Shown: positions 8,805 through 18,978 of the stretch, in pieces
Layout: every line of letters begins with the position of its first letter
Position numbering within the stretch: the first letter of the stretch is position 1
Source of the DNA: Brevundimonas sp. UBA7534
Lineage (GTDB): Bacteria > Pseudomonadota > Alphaproteobacteria > Caulobacterales > Caulobacteraceae
Direction: 5' to 3'
DNA length: 28,881 bases
Assembly: GCF_002479325.1 (NCBI RefSeq)
Contig: NZ_DLMO01000169.1
Coordinates: forward strand, 1 to 28,881
Program-made: the position numbers and the translations under genes
The notes under the pieces: generated by a model
What the model was told of the DNA's origin: nothing
What the model saw: the letters and a program-made list of their open reading frames with translations, nothing else
Database searches by the model: none

Positions 8805-8829
8805 GAGGCCGCCGCCCGGCGGCGGCCTC
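8805..8829 (-). terminator. GC-only hairpin between the two barrel genes
   Basis: An 11-bp stem (8805-8815 with 8819-8829) and three-base loop directly downstream of the minus-strand gene ending at 8852. There is no U-run after it, so it may attenuate rather than fully stop transcription into the next paralogue. Confidence 0.5.
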
Positions 8830-8851
8830 GCGGATCGGGGGAAGGGCCGGC

Positions 8852-9379
8852 TTAGAAGCGGCGCACGTAGCTCAGCGAATAGACGTCGGCCTCGCCGGCG
8901 TCGTCGCGGAAGTCACGGCGCGTCCAGTCGGCGCGCAGGCCGTTCTGGCCGTCCAGATAGTAGTTGGCGCCCGCGCCGTAGTTCCAGCTTTCGCCGTCGA
9001 CCTCGCCGTCGAAGCCGGCCAGCTCGGTCTTGATCTTGGTGGTGCCGTAGCCGCCGCGCGCGAAGAGTTCGAAGTTCGGCGTCACGGGCAGGGTGCCGAC
9101 CAGATAGGCGGCGGCGTCGTAGTCATGCTCGATCTTGCCGTCCACGCCGGCGAAGGTGAAGTCGTCGTCCTTCACGCCGATGGAGGCTTCGCCTTCGACG
9201 CCCAAATAGGGATTGAACTTGGCGCCGACGCGGCCCGTGACGGCGCCAAGGTCGCCGTCCGAGTGGTCAAGTTGAGAATAGCCCAGAGTACCGTAATAGG
9301 TCGGGCTCTGCATCGTCTGAGCAAAGGCCGGCGCGGCGATGACGGAAACGGCGGCGGCGGCGAGAAGAATGTTACGCAT
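8852..9379 (-). CDS. Outer-membrane beta-barrel protein, paralogue B
   Basis: 175 residues with signal peptide MRNILLAAAAVSVIAAPAFA, nearly identical to that of paralogue A. The mature barrel aligns segment by segment (YYGTLGYSQLDHS, GAVTGRVGAKFNPYLGVEGE, ELFARGGYGTTKI, WNYGAGANYYLDGQNGLRADWTRRDF, YSLSYVRRF) and also ends in Phe. The signal peptide, strands around GADW/RADWTRRDF and C-terminus are best conserved, while turns differ, as expected for a tandem duplication with diverging surface loops. AGGAG lies about 12 bases before the ATG. The upstream 220 bases are relatively AT-rich and hold a dyad (9476-9506). Function unknown. Confidence 0.85.
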   Translation of the reverse strand: MRNILLAAAAVSVIAAPAFAQTMQSPTYYGTLGYSQLDHSDGDLGAVTGRVGAKFNPYLGVEGEASIGVKDDDFTFAGVDGKIEHDYDAAAYLVGTLPVTPNFELFARGGYGTTKIKTELAGFDGEVDGESWNYGAGANYYLDGQNGLRADWTRRDFRDDAGEADVYSLSYVRRF

Positions 9380-9475
9380 TGTTTCTTTAGACTCCTAGAT
9401 GCGATGGTCTTGAAGCCATCGGCCCCATCCAGCGAGTGCTTAAATAGGTCAGCAAACCGAGCGTTCCGTAGGGCG

Positions 9476-9506
9476 CATGAACTCACCATTTGCTGTGAGT
9501 TTCATG
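9476..9506. promoter_or_regulatory. Dyad-symmetric element upstream of barrel gene B
   Basis: CATGAACTCAC (9476-9486) faces GTGAGTTTCATG (9495-9506) across an eight-base spacer; the arms match apart from one extra A. It lies about 100 bases upstream of the barrel-B start, inside an AT-richer intergenic region, and downstream of the ppdK terminator. The shape suggests a dimeric regulator's operator; the regulator is unknown. Confidence 0.5.
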
Positions 9507-9547
9507 ACACAGTCATTGTTCTTTCAAGAATGGCGGGATTGCGGACG

Positions 9548-9573
9548 AAAAAGGGCGGCCCGCTGGGCCGCCC
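9548..9573 (-). terminator. Rho-independent terminator of ppdK
   Basis: Read on the minus strand, a 9-bp GC stem (9573-9565 with 9561-9553, loop of three) is followed at once by five U (bases 9552-9548). It begins 28 bases after the ppdK stop at 9601. Stem plus U-run makes this the clearest intrinsic terminator in the window. Confidence 0.85.
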
Positions 9574-9600
9574 CTTGAACGATCGTGCCTGACGTCGATG

Positions 9601-12282
<2,682 letters not shown>

Positions 12283-12417
12283 GTATCCCTGAGCTTGGTC
12301 ATTCGATCGGCAGGGTTGGCCCTGCTCGCAGTGGCGGCATGACTAGCGCGCGCCGGGCGGCTTGGCCATGCCGCTTGTTACAAAGCGTGAAGGCTTGATC
12401 GCGGTTCCGGCGAAATC

Positions 12418-12864
12418 TCAGGAGCGGCGGACCAGGAGCACGCCCGCCAGGACCAGGGCGACGCCGGCGATGCGGCCGATGTTCAGCGGCTGGCGCGGCA
12501 CGCCCAGCGCGCCGAAATGGTCCAGGAACAGGCTGATCAGCAGCTGGCCGCCGACCATCAGGGTGATGGTCATGGCCACCCCCAGGCGCGGCACGCCCCA
12601 GGCGGCGGCGACCACGAAACAGGCCCCGTAGGCCCCGCCCAGCCAGGCGTACCACGGCAGGGCGCGGGTCGCGGCCATGTCCGGCCGGGTGTGCAGCGCC
12701 GCCGCGATCACCCCCAGCACCACCGTCCCGACCGCGAAGGAGATGAAGGCGGCGTTGACCGGAGAGGCGACCGCTCCGGCCAGGCGGGCGTTGGTCGGCG
12801 CCTGAAGGGCGGTGGCGCCTCCGGCCAGGACGACGATGAGCATGGCGATCAGGGACGGGTTCAT
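12418..12864 (-). CDS. DMT-family transporter, YdcZ/DUF606 type
   Basis: 148 residues with five hydrophobic stretches: residues 4-20, 37-55, 73-88, 93-113 and 127-144. The order and short length match the YdcZ (DUF606) branch of the drug/metabolite transporter superfamily, whose proteins are half-size and likely dimerise in the inner membrane. The motif NARLAGAVASPVNAAFISFAVGT near residues 26-48 is typical. No strong Shine-Dalgarno is seen. The substrate is unknown. About 135 bases separate its stop from the ppdK start, so it could be cotranscribed with ppdK or be separate. Confidence 0.8.
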   Translation of the reverse strand: MNPSLIAMLIVVLAGGATALQAPTNARLAGAVASPVNAAFISFAVGTVVLGVIAAALHTRPDMAATRALPWYAWLGGAYGACFVVAAAWGVPRLGVAMTITLMVGGQLLISLFLDHFGALGVPRQPLNIGRIAGVALVLAGVLLVRRS

Positions 12865-12934
12865 CCGTCTTGGCTAGCACGCCGCGGTCGTGCGCGGCAG
12901 CCGGGATTGCGGGCGAGAGCGGAGGCGATGCTAG

Positions 12935-14122
12935 ATGACGCTCCCTTGGAGAAACGGACCCGTGCAGATTTCCAGAAGCGACAGGATGAGCGGCGTAGCG
13001 CGGCCGGATCGACGCGCCGTGGCCTTTGGCGGCCTGGCCGCGACCTTTGCTGCGGCCCTGGCCACACCTGCGGCTGCGCAGGTGCGGGTGGAGCGCGCCC
13101 CGTCGGCGGCCGCACCCAAGCCTCTGCCCTTCCTCGCAGGCGGTCGGGTGGTTTCCGAAGGGGAGGGCCTGACCTATCAGTGGCCGGGTGTCTATTTCGA
13201 GGCGGCGTTCACCGGCGACTCCGTCTTCTTCCGCGTCGGTCCTGGCGACCAAATTCTGCATCTGCTGATCGACGGCCGACGCGTCGGCGAGATGATCCGC
13301 CCGGACCCCGGCCTTTATCGGATTACGGGGCTGGAGCGCGCGGCGCACTGCGTCCGCATCGACGTCGTATCGGAACATCAAGCGGGACCGGCGCGCTTTG
13401 ACGGGTTCGCACTGGATGGCGACGGCGTGGCGCGGTCCCGCCCCCGACGCTTGCGACAGATCGAATTCATCGGCGATTCCCACACGGTCGGCTATGGCGT
13501 GGGACTGGACCGACGTGAGTGCACGACGCAGGAGGTGTGGGCGTCCACCGACAACACGATGGCGTTCGGGCCGCTGACCGCCCGGCGCCACCAGGCGGAC
13601 TATCAGATCAACGCCATTTCTGGTCGGGGCGTCGTGCGCAACTATGGCGGCGCTGCTCTGCCCACCTTGCCTCAGGCCTATCCCTACGCCCTGTTCGACG
13701 GGACGACGCGGTATGAGGCGACGGACTGGTCGCCGCAGGTGGTGGTGGTCGACCTGGGAACCAACGACTTTTCGACCCCGCTGGGGGCCGGCGAGCCCTG
13801 GGCGACGCGCGAGGCGTTGAGCGCGGATTACGAGGCGACCTATGTGCGCTTCGTCCAGACCCTGCGCGCCCGCAATGGCGACGCCTTCCTGATCCTGATG
13901 ATCCCTCCCAGCGCAGAGGACGAGATCGCCGTCGCGGTCGGCCGCGTCGCCGAGCAGCTGAAGACGGCGGGCGAGGATCGGCTGGCGGTGCTGTCGACCG
14001 GCGCCCTGGCGTTCACCGCTTGCGACTGGCACCCGTCGCGCCGAGATCAGGAGCAGATCGCGGGCGTCCTGTCGGCCTTTCTGGACGCTCATCCCGAGGT
14101 CTGGAGCAGGGGAGAGCCATGA
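12935..14122 (+). CDS. SGNH/GDSL hydrolase, carbohydrate esterase 2-like, exported
   Basis: 395 residues. The N-terminus has a twin-arginine-like signal: PDRRAVAFGG then a hydrophobic run ending AAA (about residue 48), so export by Tat is likely. Residues 70-170 resemble the beta-sandwich of carbohydrate esterase family 2, and 175-390 the SGNH domain: nucleophile Ser182 in FIGDSHTVGYG, oxyanion-hole SGRGVVRNYG (CE2-like), Asn277 in DLGTNDF and catalytic His366 in DWHPS. CE2 enzymes remove acetyl groups from xylan or mannan; here the target is unproved. ATG 12935 is chosen for GGAGG nine bases upstream; starts at 12962 (GTG) and 12986 would give a shorter Tat n-region. The stop overlaps the next gene's ATG. 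Confidence 0.85.
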   Translation: MTLPWRNGPVQISRSDRMSGVARPDRRAVAFGGLAATFAAALATPAAAQVRVERAPSAAAPKPLPFLAGGRVVSEGEGLTYQWPGVYFEAAFTGDSVFFRVGPGDQILHLLIDGRRVGEMIRPDPGLYRITGLERAAHCVRIDVVSEHQAGPARFDGFALDGDGVARSRPRRLRQIEFIGDSHTVGYGVGLDRRECTTQEVWASTDNTMAFGPLTARRHQADYQINAISGRGVVRNYGGAALPTLPQAYPYALFDGTTRYEATDWSPQVVVVDLGTNDFSTPLGAGEPWATREALSADYEATYVRFVQTLRARNGDAFLILMIPPSAEDEIAVAVGRVAEQLKTAGEDRLAVLSTGALAFTACDWHPSRRDQEQIAGVLSAFLDAHPEVWSRGEP

Positions 14123-15165
14123 CGCTTCTGACGCGGCTTGGCCTGAGCGTCCCCATCATCCAGGCCCCGATGGCTGGGGTGTCGACGCCGGAGATGGCGG
14201 CGGCCGTGTCGAACGCGGGCGCTCTGGGCTCCATCGCCGTGGGGGCGACCGACGCCGAGGGGGCGCGGGCGATGATGGCGGCGACGCGAGCGCTGACCGA
14301 GCGGCCGTTCAACGTCAATCTGTTCGCCCACGCCCCGGCCCGCGCCGATCCCGCGCGCGAAGCGGTCTGGCTGGAGGCGCTGGGGTCGAGCTTTCGCGCC
14401 TTCGAGGCCGCGCCGCCGACGGGGCTGAGGGAAATCTATCGCAGCTTCGTCGAGGACGACGCCATGCTGGCGGCGCTGTTGCAGCGGCCGCCGGCCGTGG
14501 TCAGCCTGCACTTCGGCCTGCCGGACCAGGATCGCGTGCGGGCGCTGAAGGCCGCCGGCTGCCGGCTGCTGGCCACCGCCACCAACCTGAAGGAGGCCGA
14601 AGCGGCGCGGGCGGCGGGCATTGACGCGGTCGTGGCGCAGGGCTGGGAGGCGGGCGGACACCGGGGCGTGTTCGATCCCGGGGCGCCGGACGAGCGGCTG
14701 GGGACGCTGGCGCTGACCCGGCTGCTGGTGGTGCGCGGCGGCCTGCCGGTGATCGCGGCGGGCGGGATCATGGATGGGCGGGGCGTGCGCGCGGTCTTGG
14801 ATCTGGGCGCGGTCGCGGCGCAGCTGGGCACCGCCTTCGTCGCCTGCCCCGAAAGCGCGGCCGACGCCGCCTACAAGGCCGCGTTGATCCAGGGCGACGG
14901 ACGCACGGCCATGACCGACGCCGTCTCCGGCCGTCCGGCGCGGTGCCTGAGAAACCGCTTCGTCGACCTGGGCGAAGCGATCGCGGCGGCGCGGCCCGAC
15001 TATCCGATCGCCTACGACGCCGGAAAGGCGCTGAACGCGGCGGCCAAGGCGAAAGGCGAGGCCGGCTTCGGCGCCCAGTGGGCGGGCCAGGGCGCGGCGC
15101 TGGCGCGGGCCATGCCGGCGGGCGAACTGGTCGCCGTGCTGGCCCAGGAGACGGCGCGCGCTTGA
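14119..15165 (+). CDS. Nitronate monooxygenase (NMO/2-nitropropane dioxygenase family)
   Basis: 348 residues from ATG 14119, overlapping the esterase stop by four bases (ATGA) and preceded by GGGGAGAG, so the two are translationally coupled. FMN enzymes of this family oxidise alkyl nitronates, detoxifying nitro compounds. Visible motifs: PIIQAPMAGVSTPEMAAAVSNAGALGSI at the N-terminus, FNVNLFAH, VVSLHFGLP, the catalytic-site His in QGWEAGGHRG, and the FMN phosphate loop VIAAGGIMDGRGV followed by LGAVAAQLGTAFV. An upstream in-frame ATG at 14020 lies inside the esterase gene and is rejected. The physiological nitronate is unknown. Confidence 0.88.
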   Translation: MTLLTRLGLSVPIIQAPMAGVSTPEMAAAVSNAGALGSIAVGATDAEGARAMMAATRALTERPFNVNLFAHAPARADPAREAVWLEALGSSFRAFEAAPPTGLREIYRSFVEDDAMLAALLQRPPAVVSLHFGLPDQDRVRALKAAGCRLLATATNLKEAEAARAAGIDAVVAQGWEAGGHRGVFDPGAPDERLGTLALTRLLVVRGGLPVIAAGGIMDGRGVRAVLDLGAVAAQLGTAFVACPESAADAAYKAALIQGDGRTAMTDAVSGRPARCLRNRFVDLGEAIAAARPDYPIAYDAGKALNAAAKAKGEAGFGAQWAGQGAALARAMPAGELVAVLAQETARA

Positions 15166-15214
15166 ACCCTGGCGCGGGGCGCTTTATGCGGGCGGGGCAA
15201 CCGGAGCGATTTCC

Positions 15215-15295
15215 ATGCTGGCGCTTTTCATCATCCTCGGCTTCGTCGCCGTCCTGGCCCTGATCAACTACGTCGAGTTCGGCCGGGTTGACTGA
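15215..15295 (+). CDS. 26-residue single-pass membrane miniprotein
   Basis: Too short for routine gene calling. ATG 15215 is preceded by CCGGAG at eight bases. The product MLALFIILGFVAVLALINYV plus EFGRVD is one transmembrane helix with a short polar C-terminus. Its last bases overlap the TTG start of the pteridine-reductase-like gene (15288), suggesting coupled translation. It sits between the nitronate monooxygenase gene and the folate cluster. Function unknown; it could be a membrane miniprotein or a leader that sets translation of the next gene. Confidence 0.6.
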   Translation: MLALFIILGFVAVLALINYVEFGRVD

Positions 15296-16052
15296 TCGCG
15301 TCCCCGAGGCGGGGCGCGGCGTCGCCCTGGTCACGGGGGGCGCCCGGCGGATCGGGCGCGCCATCTGCCTGACGCTGGCCTCGGCCGGCTTTGACGTGGC
15401 CGTCCATCACCATTCATCCGAAGACGACGCCCGCACTCTGGTGGCGGAGATCGAGGCGCTGGGCCGGCGCGCGGTCGCGCTGAAGGCCGATCTGGCCGAC
15501 GAGGCGGCGGTGCGCGACCTGATCCCGCGCGCGGTCGGGGCGCTGGGTCCGGTGACGGCCCTGGTCAACAACGCCTCGGTGTTCGAGGACGACCGCGTCG
15601 GCGGGCTGAGCCGCGAAAGCTGGGACCGGCATATCGAGACCAATCTGCGCGCGCCCCTCGTGCTGGCCGAGGCCTTCGCCGCTCAGGGGCATGAGGGGGC
15701 GATCGTCAACCTGCTGGACCAGAAGGTGCTGAAGCCCGATCCGCGCTTCTTCTCCTACAGCCTGTCGCGCAACGGCCTGTGGTGGGCGACGCGGACGCTG
15801 GCCCAGGCGCTGGCGCCGCGCATCCGGGTCAACGGCGTCGGGCCGGGGCCGACCCTGCCGTCGATCCACCAGACCCAGGCCGAGTTCCAGGCCGAGGCCG
15901 AAGGCACGCTGCTGCAACATCCGGGCAGCCCGGACGCGGTGGCCCAGGCCGTGCTGTGGCTGATTGACGCCGGCCTGGTGACGGGCCAGATGATCGCCGT
16001 CGACGGGGGCCAGCATCTGGCCTGGCGCACCCCCGACATCGTGCAGGAGTAA
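15288..16052 (+). CDS. SDR reductase, FolM/PTR1-like (dihydropterin reductase family)
   Basis: 254 residues, TTG start. The NADP loop is TGGARRIG (residues 16-23), the form found in pteridine reductases (FolM, PTR1) rather than the usual TGxxxGIG. ALVNNAS lies at 91-97. At the usual Ser position the protein has Asp144 (IVNLLDQ), again as in PTR1-type enzymes, and the active-site Tyr is Tyr157. The residue that should be the catalytic Lys (YxxxK) is Arg161 (SYSLSRNGL). The gene lies five bases upstream of folB, so a role in reducing dihydropterin or dihydromonapterin is likely (inference). If Lys-to-Arg impairs catalysis the protein may have a changed function. Confidence 0.8.
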   Translation: MTDRVPEAGRGVALVTGGARRIGRAICLTLASAGFDVAVHHHSSEDDARTLVAEIEALGRRAVALKADLADEAAVRDLIPRAVGALGPVTALVNNASVFEDDRVGGLSRESWDRHIETNLRAPLVLAEAFAAQGHEGAIVNLLDQKVLKPDPRFFSYSLSRNGLWWATRTLAQALAPRIRVNGVGPGPTLPSIHQTQAEFQAEAEGTLLQHPGSPDAVAQAVLWLIDAGLVTGQMIAVDGGQHLAWRTPDIVQE

Positions 16053-16056
16053 GCGC

Positions 16057-16455
16057 GTGGCCCTTTCCTCCCCGGTGTCGCCCTTTCCGGGCGAGGAGCC
16101 GCTGCGGCGCGAGGCCCTGCGGGTGTTCGTGCGCGGGCTGGAGATCGAGGCCGGCATCGGCGTCTATGATCACGAGCACGGCTGTCTGCAGCGGCTGGTC
16201 ATCGACGTCATGCTGGAGTTGGAGCCCAACGCCATCGAGCGGCTCGGCGACACCGTCAATTACGAGACCGTAGCGGAGGCGGCGCGCGCCATCGCCGCCG
16301 AGGGGCACATCGGCCTGGTCGAGACCTTCGCCGAGCGGCTGGGCCGGGCGTGTCTGGCGGACCGGCGGGTGGTGCGGGCCGCCATCCGGGTCGAGAAGCC
16401 GGGCGCCTTGGCGGCGGCGGCCGCGCCGGGATGCGAGATCGTGCTGGCGCGCTGA
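16057..16455 (+). CDS. folB: Dihydroneopterin aldolase
   Basis: 132 residues, GTG start, five bases after the reductase stop. FolB converts 7,8-dihydroneopterin to 6-hydroxymethyl-dihydropterin and glycolaldehyde in folate synthesis (cytoplasm, tunnel-fold oligomer). Motifs: VRGLEIEAGIGVYDHEH at residues 24-40 with the substrate-contacting Glu and the catalytic Tyr, DTVNYETVAEAA in the middle, LVETFAERLGRACL and the catalytic Lys in IRVEKPGAL. The first 20 residues are an extra N-terminal stretch compared with E. coli FolB. Together with the upstream reductase it forms a pterin-modifying pair. Confidence 0.92.
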   Translation: MALSSPVSPFPGEEPLRREALRVFVRGLEIEAGIGVYDHEHGCLQRLVIDVMLELEPNAIERLGDTVNYETVAEAARAIAAEGHIGLVETFAERLGRACLADRRVVRAAIRVEKPGALAAAAAPGCEIVLAR

Positions 16456-16546
16456 GCGGTCGAGGTTGCGCGCGGGCGGACGCCCCGCCATTGTCCGCGC
16501 ACGTTCGCCGCCAACCCGGCGGCTCAATAGGAATCATCTGAACCGC

Positions 16547-17149
16547 ATGGCCGATCCCGTCGATCCCAAGGCGCCCACCGGCGACGACGCGCACGACCAC
16601 GACGACGCGGTCGGCTTCGCCTCGGCCGCCTCTCTGTCCGGCCGCCGGGTCGAGCCGGCCGAGCGCGACCTGTTCGATGAGCCTGAGCCGCCCTATGATC
16701 CGTTCCAGGCCAGCGCGGCGGCGCCGCTTCGCCAGATGCGGCCGGGCGACGACGGGGCGTGGGTCGTGCGCGACCGGCGCGATTCGATCCGCGCCGACCA
16801 CACCCCAGAGCCGAACCCCATCGACGCGCCCTCCACCCTGTACGCCGTCTATGTGCTGATCCTGCTGGCGGTGCCGACCCTGGGCGTGGCGGCGGCGGTG
16901 GCGCTGCTGGCGGTCTGGAAGCGGCGCGCTCCGGAGGGCGATGTCGCCGCCAGCCACTATGTCTTCCAGCAGCGCACGGTCTGGGCGGCCGCCATCGGCG
17001 CGGTGGCCGGGGCGGTGCTGATCATCGTCAACGTCGGCGTCTTCATCCTGTTCGTCGCGGCGGTATGGACCCTGGCGCGCGGGGCCTATGGCGTGATGAA
17101 ACTGAGGGCGGGGCGGGGCATTCCGCATCCGAACGCCTGGCTGTTCTGA
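16547..17149 (+). CDS. DUF4870-type membrane protein with disordered acidic N-terminus
   Basis: 200 residues from ATG 16547. Residues 1-95 are rich in Asp, Pro, Ala and His (DDAHDHDDAV, RVEPAERDLFDEPEPPYDPF) and probably disordered. Residues 98-128 and 145-185 are hydrophobic, giving about three membrane helices (STLYAVYVLILLAVPTLGV; VWAAAIGAVAGAVLIIVNVG; FILFVAAVWTLARG). The HYVFQQRTVW segment and C-terminal arrangement match DUF4870/Tic20-like small membrane proteins. A second member follows after 11 bases, so the two probably form an operon. In-frame sequence upstream of 16547 is Arg-rich and not protein-like. Function unknown. Confidence 0.72.
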   Translation: MADPVDPKAPTGDDAHDHDDAVGFASAASLSGRRVEPAERDLFDEPEPPYDPFQASAAAPLRQMRPGDDGAWVVRDRRDSIRADHTPEPNPIDAPSTLYAVYVLILLAVPTLGVAAAVALLAVWKRRAPEGDVAASHYVFQQRTVWAAAIGAVAGAVLIIVNVGVFILFVAAVWTLARGAYGVMKLRAGRGIPHPNAWLF

Positions 17150-17160
17150 GGAGACGCCGC

Positions 17161-17541
17161 ATGACGACGCCGAACTTCACCGCCGGCCAGGAAGCCGAGG
17201 GCAAGGTCCCGGCCCTGATCGCCTGGGCCCTGTTCATCCTGTCGATCCCCAGCGCGAACGTGCTGGTCCTGATTGGGCTGATCGTATCCTACGTTTCGCG
17301 CGGAACCGCGACCGGCGTGCCACGCCAGCATATCGACGCCCAGATTCGGCTGTTCTGGTCTGTCTTCTGGTGGACCATCGCCGCCTGGATCGGCATCGCC
17401 GTCAGCGCGCTCGCCTCGGTGTTGCTGATCGGCATCCCGTTCCTGCTGGTGTTCCTGCTGATCTGGTTCCTGCTCAGCGTCTGGTTCACGGTCAAAAGCG
17501 TGCTGGGCCTGATCCAACTGCTTCAGGACCGGCCCATCTGA
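17161..17541 (+). CDS. DUF4870-type small membrane protein
   Basis: 126 residues from ATG 17161, with GGAG nine bases upstream. Three or four hydrophobic segments: 16-45 (ALIAWALFILSIPSANVLVL), 63-82, and 85-115. The QHIDAQIRLFWSVFWWTI segment is the conserved hallmark between helices. It resembles the C-terminal half of the preceding gene product, with which it is presumably cotranscribed, and the two could associate in the inner membrane. Longer in-frame readings starting at 16759 overlap the preceding gene and are rejected. Function unknown. Confidence 0.78.
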   Translation: MTTPNFTAGQEAEGKVPALIAWALFILSIPSANVLVLIGLIVSYVSRGTATGVPRQHIDAQIRLFWSVFWWTIAAWIGIAVSALASVLLIGIPFLLVFLLIWFLLSVWFTVKSVLGLIQLLQDRPI

Positions 17542-17596
17542 CGCACCCTGGAACGCGGCGGCCCTTCAAGCGGTTGAAGCGGCGAAGGAGTGACGC

Positions 17597-17881
17597 ATGG
17601 GCCAGTTCAGGGACGACGCGGGCGAGAACCGCTTCGAGCAGGATTTCGACACGGAGACAGGGGGCGGCCAGGTCTGGGCCGACTACGCCGTTCGCGGCGG
17701 CGCGCGGGTGATCCTGCACGTGGAGGCCGAGCCCGGGCTGCGCGGCTCGGGCGCCGCGGGCCGCTTCATGCAGTCAATGGCCGAGCACGCGCGCGAGAAT
17801 GGTTTGAGGCTTTTCCCGCGCTGCAGCTATGCGGTGACCTGGCACAAGCGGCACCCCGACTACGACGACGTCCTGGCGTAG
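17597..17881 (+). CDS. Short GNAT-type N-acetyltransferase (YjdJ-like)
   Basis: 94 residues, with GAAGGAG at eight bases before ATG 17597. The single short GNAT domain shows WADYAVRGGARVILHVEAEP as the central beta strands and the acetyl-CoA loop LRGSGAAGRFMQSMAEHARE, then LFPRCSYAVTWHKRHPDYDDVL. The latter C-terminal pattern (RCSYA, KRHPDY) is typical of the YjdJ branch of very small GNAT proteins. The acceptor is unknown. It lies convergent to the SDR gene at 17901, with only 19 bases between stops. Confidence 0.82.
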   Translation: MGQFRDDAGENRFEQDFDTETGGGQVWADYAVRGGARVILHVEAEPGLRGSGAAGRFMQSMAEHARENGLRLFPRCSYAVTWHKRHPDYDDVLA

Positions 17882-17900
17882 CCGGGGGCGAGGCGGCGCG

Positions 17901-18902
17901 TCAGCCGCCCGAATAGCCGCCAATGATCGGCAGGATCTCGCCGGTGATGAAGCTGGACATCTGGGGCGAGGCCAAAAAGACGTAGGCGGGCGCGATCTCC
18001 TCGGGCTGGGCCGGGCGCTTCATCACGGTGTCGGCGCCGAAGGTAGAGGTCTTGTCCTCATCCTTGTCGGCCGGGTTCAGCGGGGTCCAGACCGGTCCAG
18101 GTGCGACCACGTTCACACGGATGCCCCGAGGCGCCAGATGCGTGCCCAGCGATCGCGCATAGGCGTGGATGCCGCCCTTGGTCAGAGAATAGTCCAGCAA
18201 GTCCTTGTTGCCCTGCAGCCCCGTCACCGAGCCGGTCATGACGATCGCGCCGCCGGCCTTCATGTGCGGCACCGCCGCCTTGGTCATGTTGAAGTAGCCA
18301 TAGAGGTTGGTCTTCAGCGTGCGGTCGAAATGCTCATGCGTCAGGTCCTCGAAGGCGTTGACGTGCTCCTGGAACGCCGCGTTGGGGACCAGCACGTCCA
18401 GCCGGCCGAAGGCGTCCAGCGTGGCCTTGACCGCGGTCTCGGCGAAGGCGGGGTCCGAGACGTCGCCCTTCAGCACCACGGCGCGGCGGCCCTCGGCCTC
18501 GACCGCGGCCTTTGTGGTCTCGGCGTCGTCGTCCTCGTCCAGGTGGCAGACGACCACGTCGCAACCCTCGCGCGCGAACAGGACCGCGACCGCGCGGCCG
18601 ATCCCGGAATCGGCCCCGGTGATCAGGGCGGCGAAACCTTCCAGCTTGCCCGAGCCCTTCCAGAAGGGGGCGTCGTACATCGGCGCGGGGTCCAGGGCGG
18701 ATTCATCGCCTGGCTTGACCTGATGCTGTTTGGGGAAGGGCGGTTCGGGATAGCGGCGGGCCCCGGCCTGGACCGCGCCGATTTCCTTGTCGTCGCCCTG
18801 GCCGGCGTCGTCTTGGCGCGCGTCGGTGCGGTCAATGTCGCGCTGGATCGCGCGCTCGTGGTCGGCGACGTCCTCGGCGCGGGCTTTGAAACGGTCGTCC
18901 AT
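17901..18902 (-). CDS. SDR oxidoreductase, stress-type (YghA/GSP39-like)
   Basis: 333 residues. The first 85 form a charged extension (MDDRFKARAEDVADHERAIQ, then FPKQHQVKPGDESALDPAPMY) seen in the YghA/general-stress-protein-39 branch of SDRs. The Rossmann part has TGADSGIG (95-102), Ser225, Tyr238 and Lys242 (YSLTK), a complete catalytic set. The NNAG-type motif is VPNAAFQ, with Pro in place of the first Asn. AGGAG lies eight bases before the ATG. The next gene on the same strand (18979) is 76 bases upstream, so cotranscription is possible. Substrate unknown; family members are often induced by stress. Confidence 0.87.
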   Translation of the reverse strand: MDDRFKARAEDVADHERAIQRDIDRTDARQDDAGQGDDKEIGAVQAGARRYPEPPFPKQHQVKPGDESALDPAPMYDAPFWKGSGKLEGFAALITGADSGIGRAVAVLFAREGCDVVVCHLDEDDDAETTKAAVEAEGRRAVVLKGDVSDPAFAETAVKATLDAFGRLDVLVPNAAFQEHVNAFEDLTHEHFDRTLKTNLYGYFNMTKAAVPHMKAGGAIVMTGSVTGLQGNKDLLDYSLTKGGIHAYARSLGTHLAPRGIRVNVVAPGPVWTPLNPADKDEDKTSTFGADTVMKRPAQPEEIAPAYVFLASPQMSSFITGEILPIIGGYSGG

Positions 18903-18978
18903 ATGGATTCTCCTGAAGGCTCTGGTCCCTCAGGAAGCGGGCGAGGCGGCCCGCCGTTCCATCATGTTCAGCCGGGCG

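Noticed and set aside
12334..12374. 8-bp inverted repeat in the ppdK leader
   Set aside because: Twenty-five-base loop and no matching riboswitch or terminator features.
12299..14092. 597-codon minus-strand open frame
   Set aside because: Overlaps the esterase and transporter genes, Arg/Pro-rich, no domain recognised.
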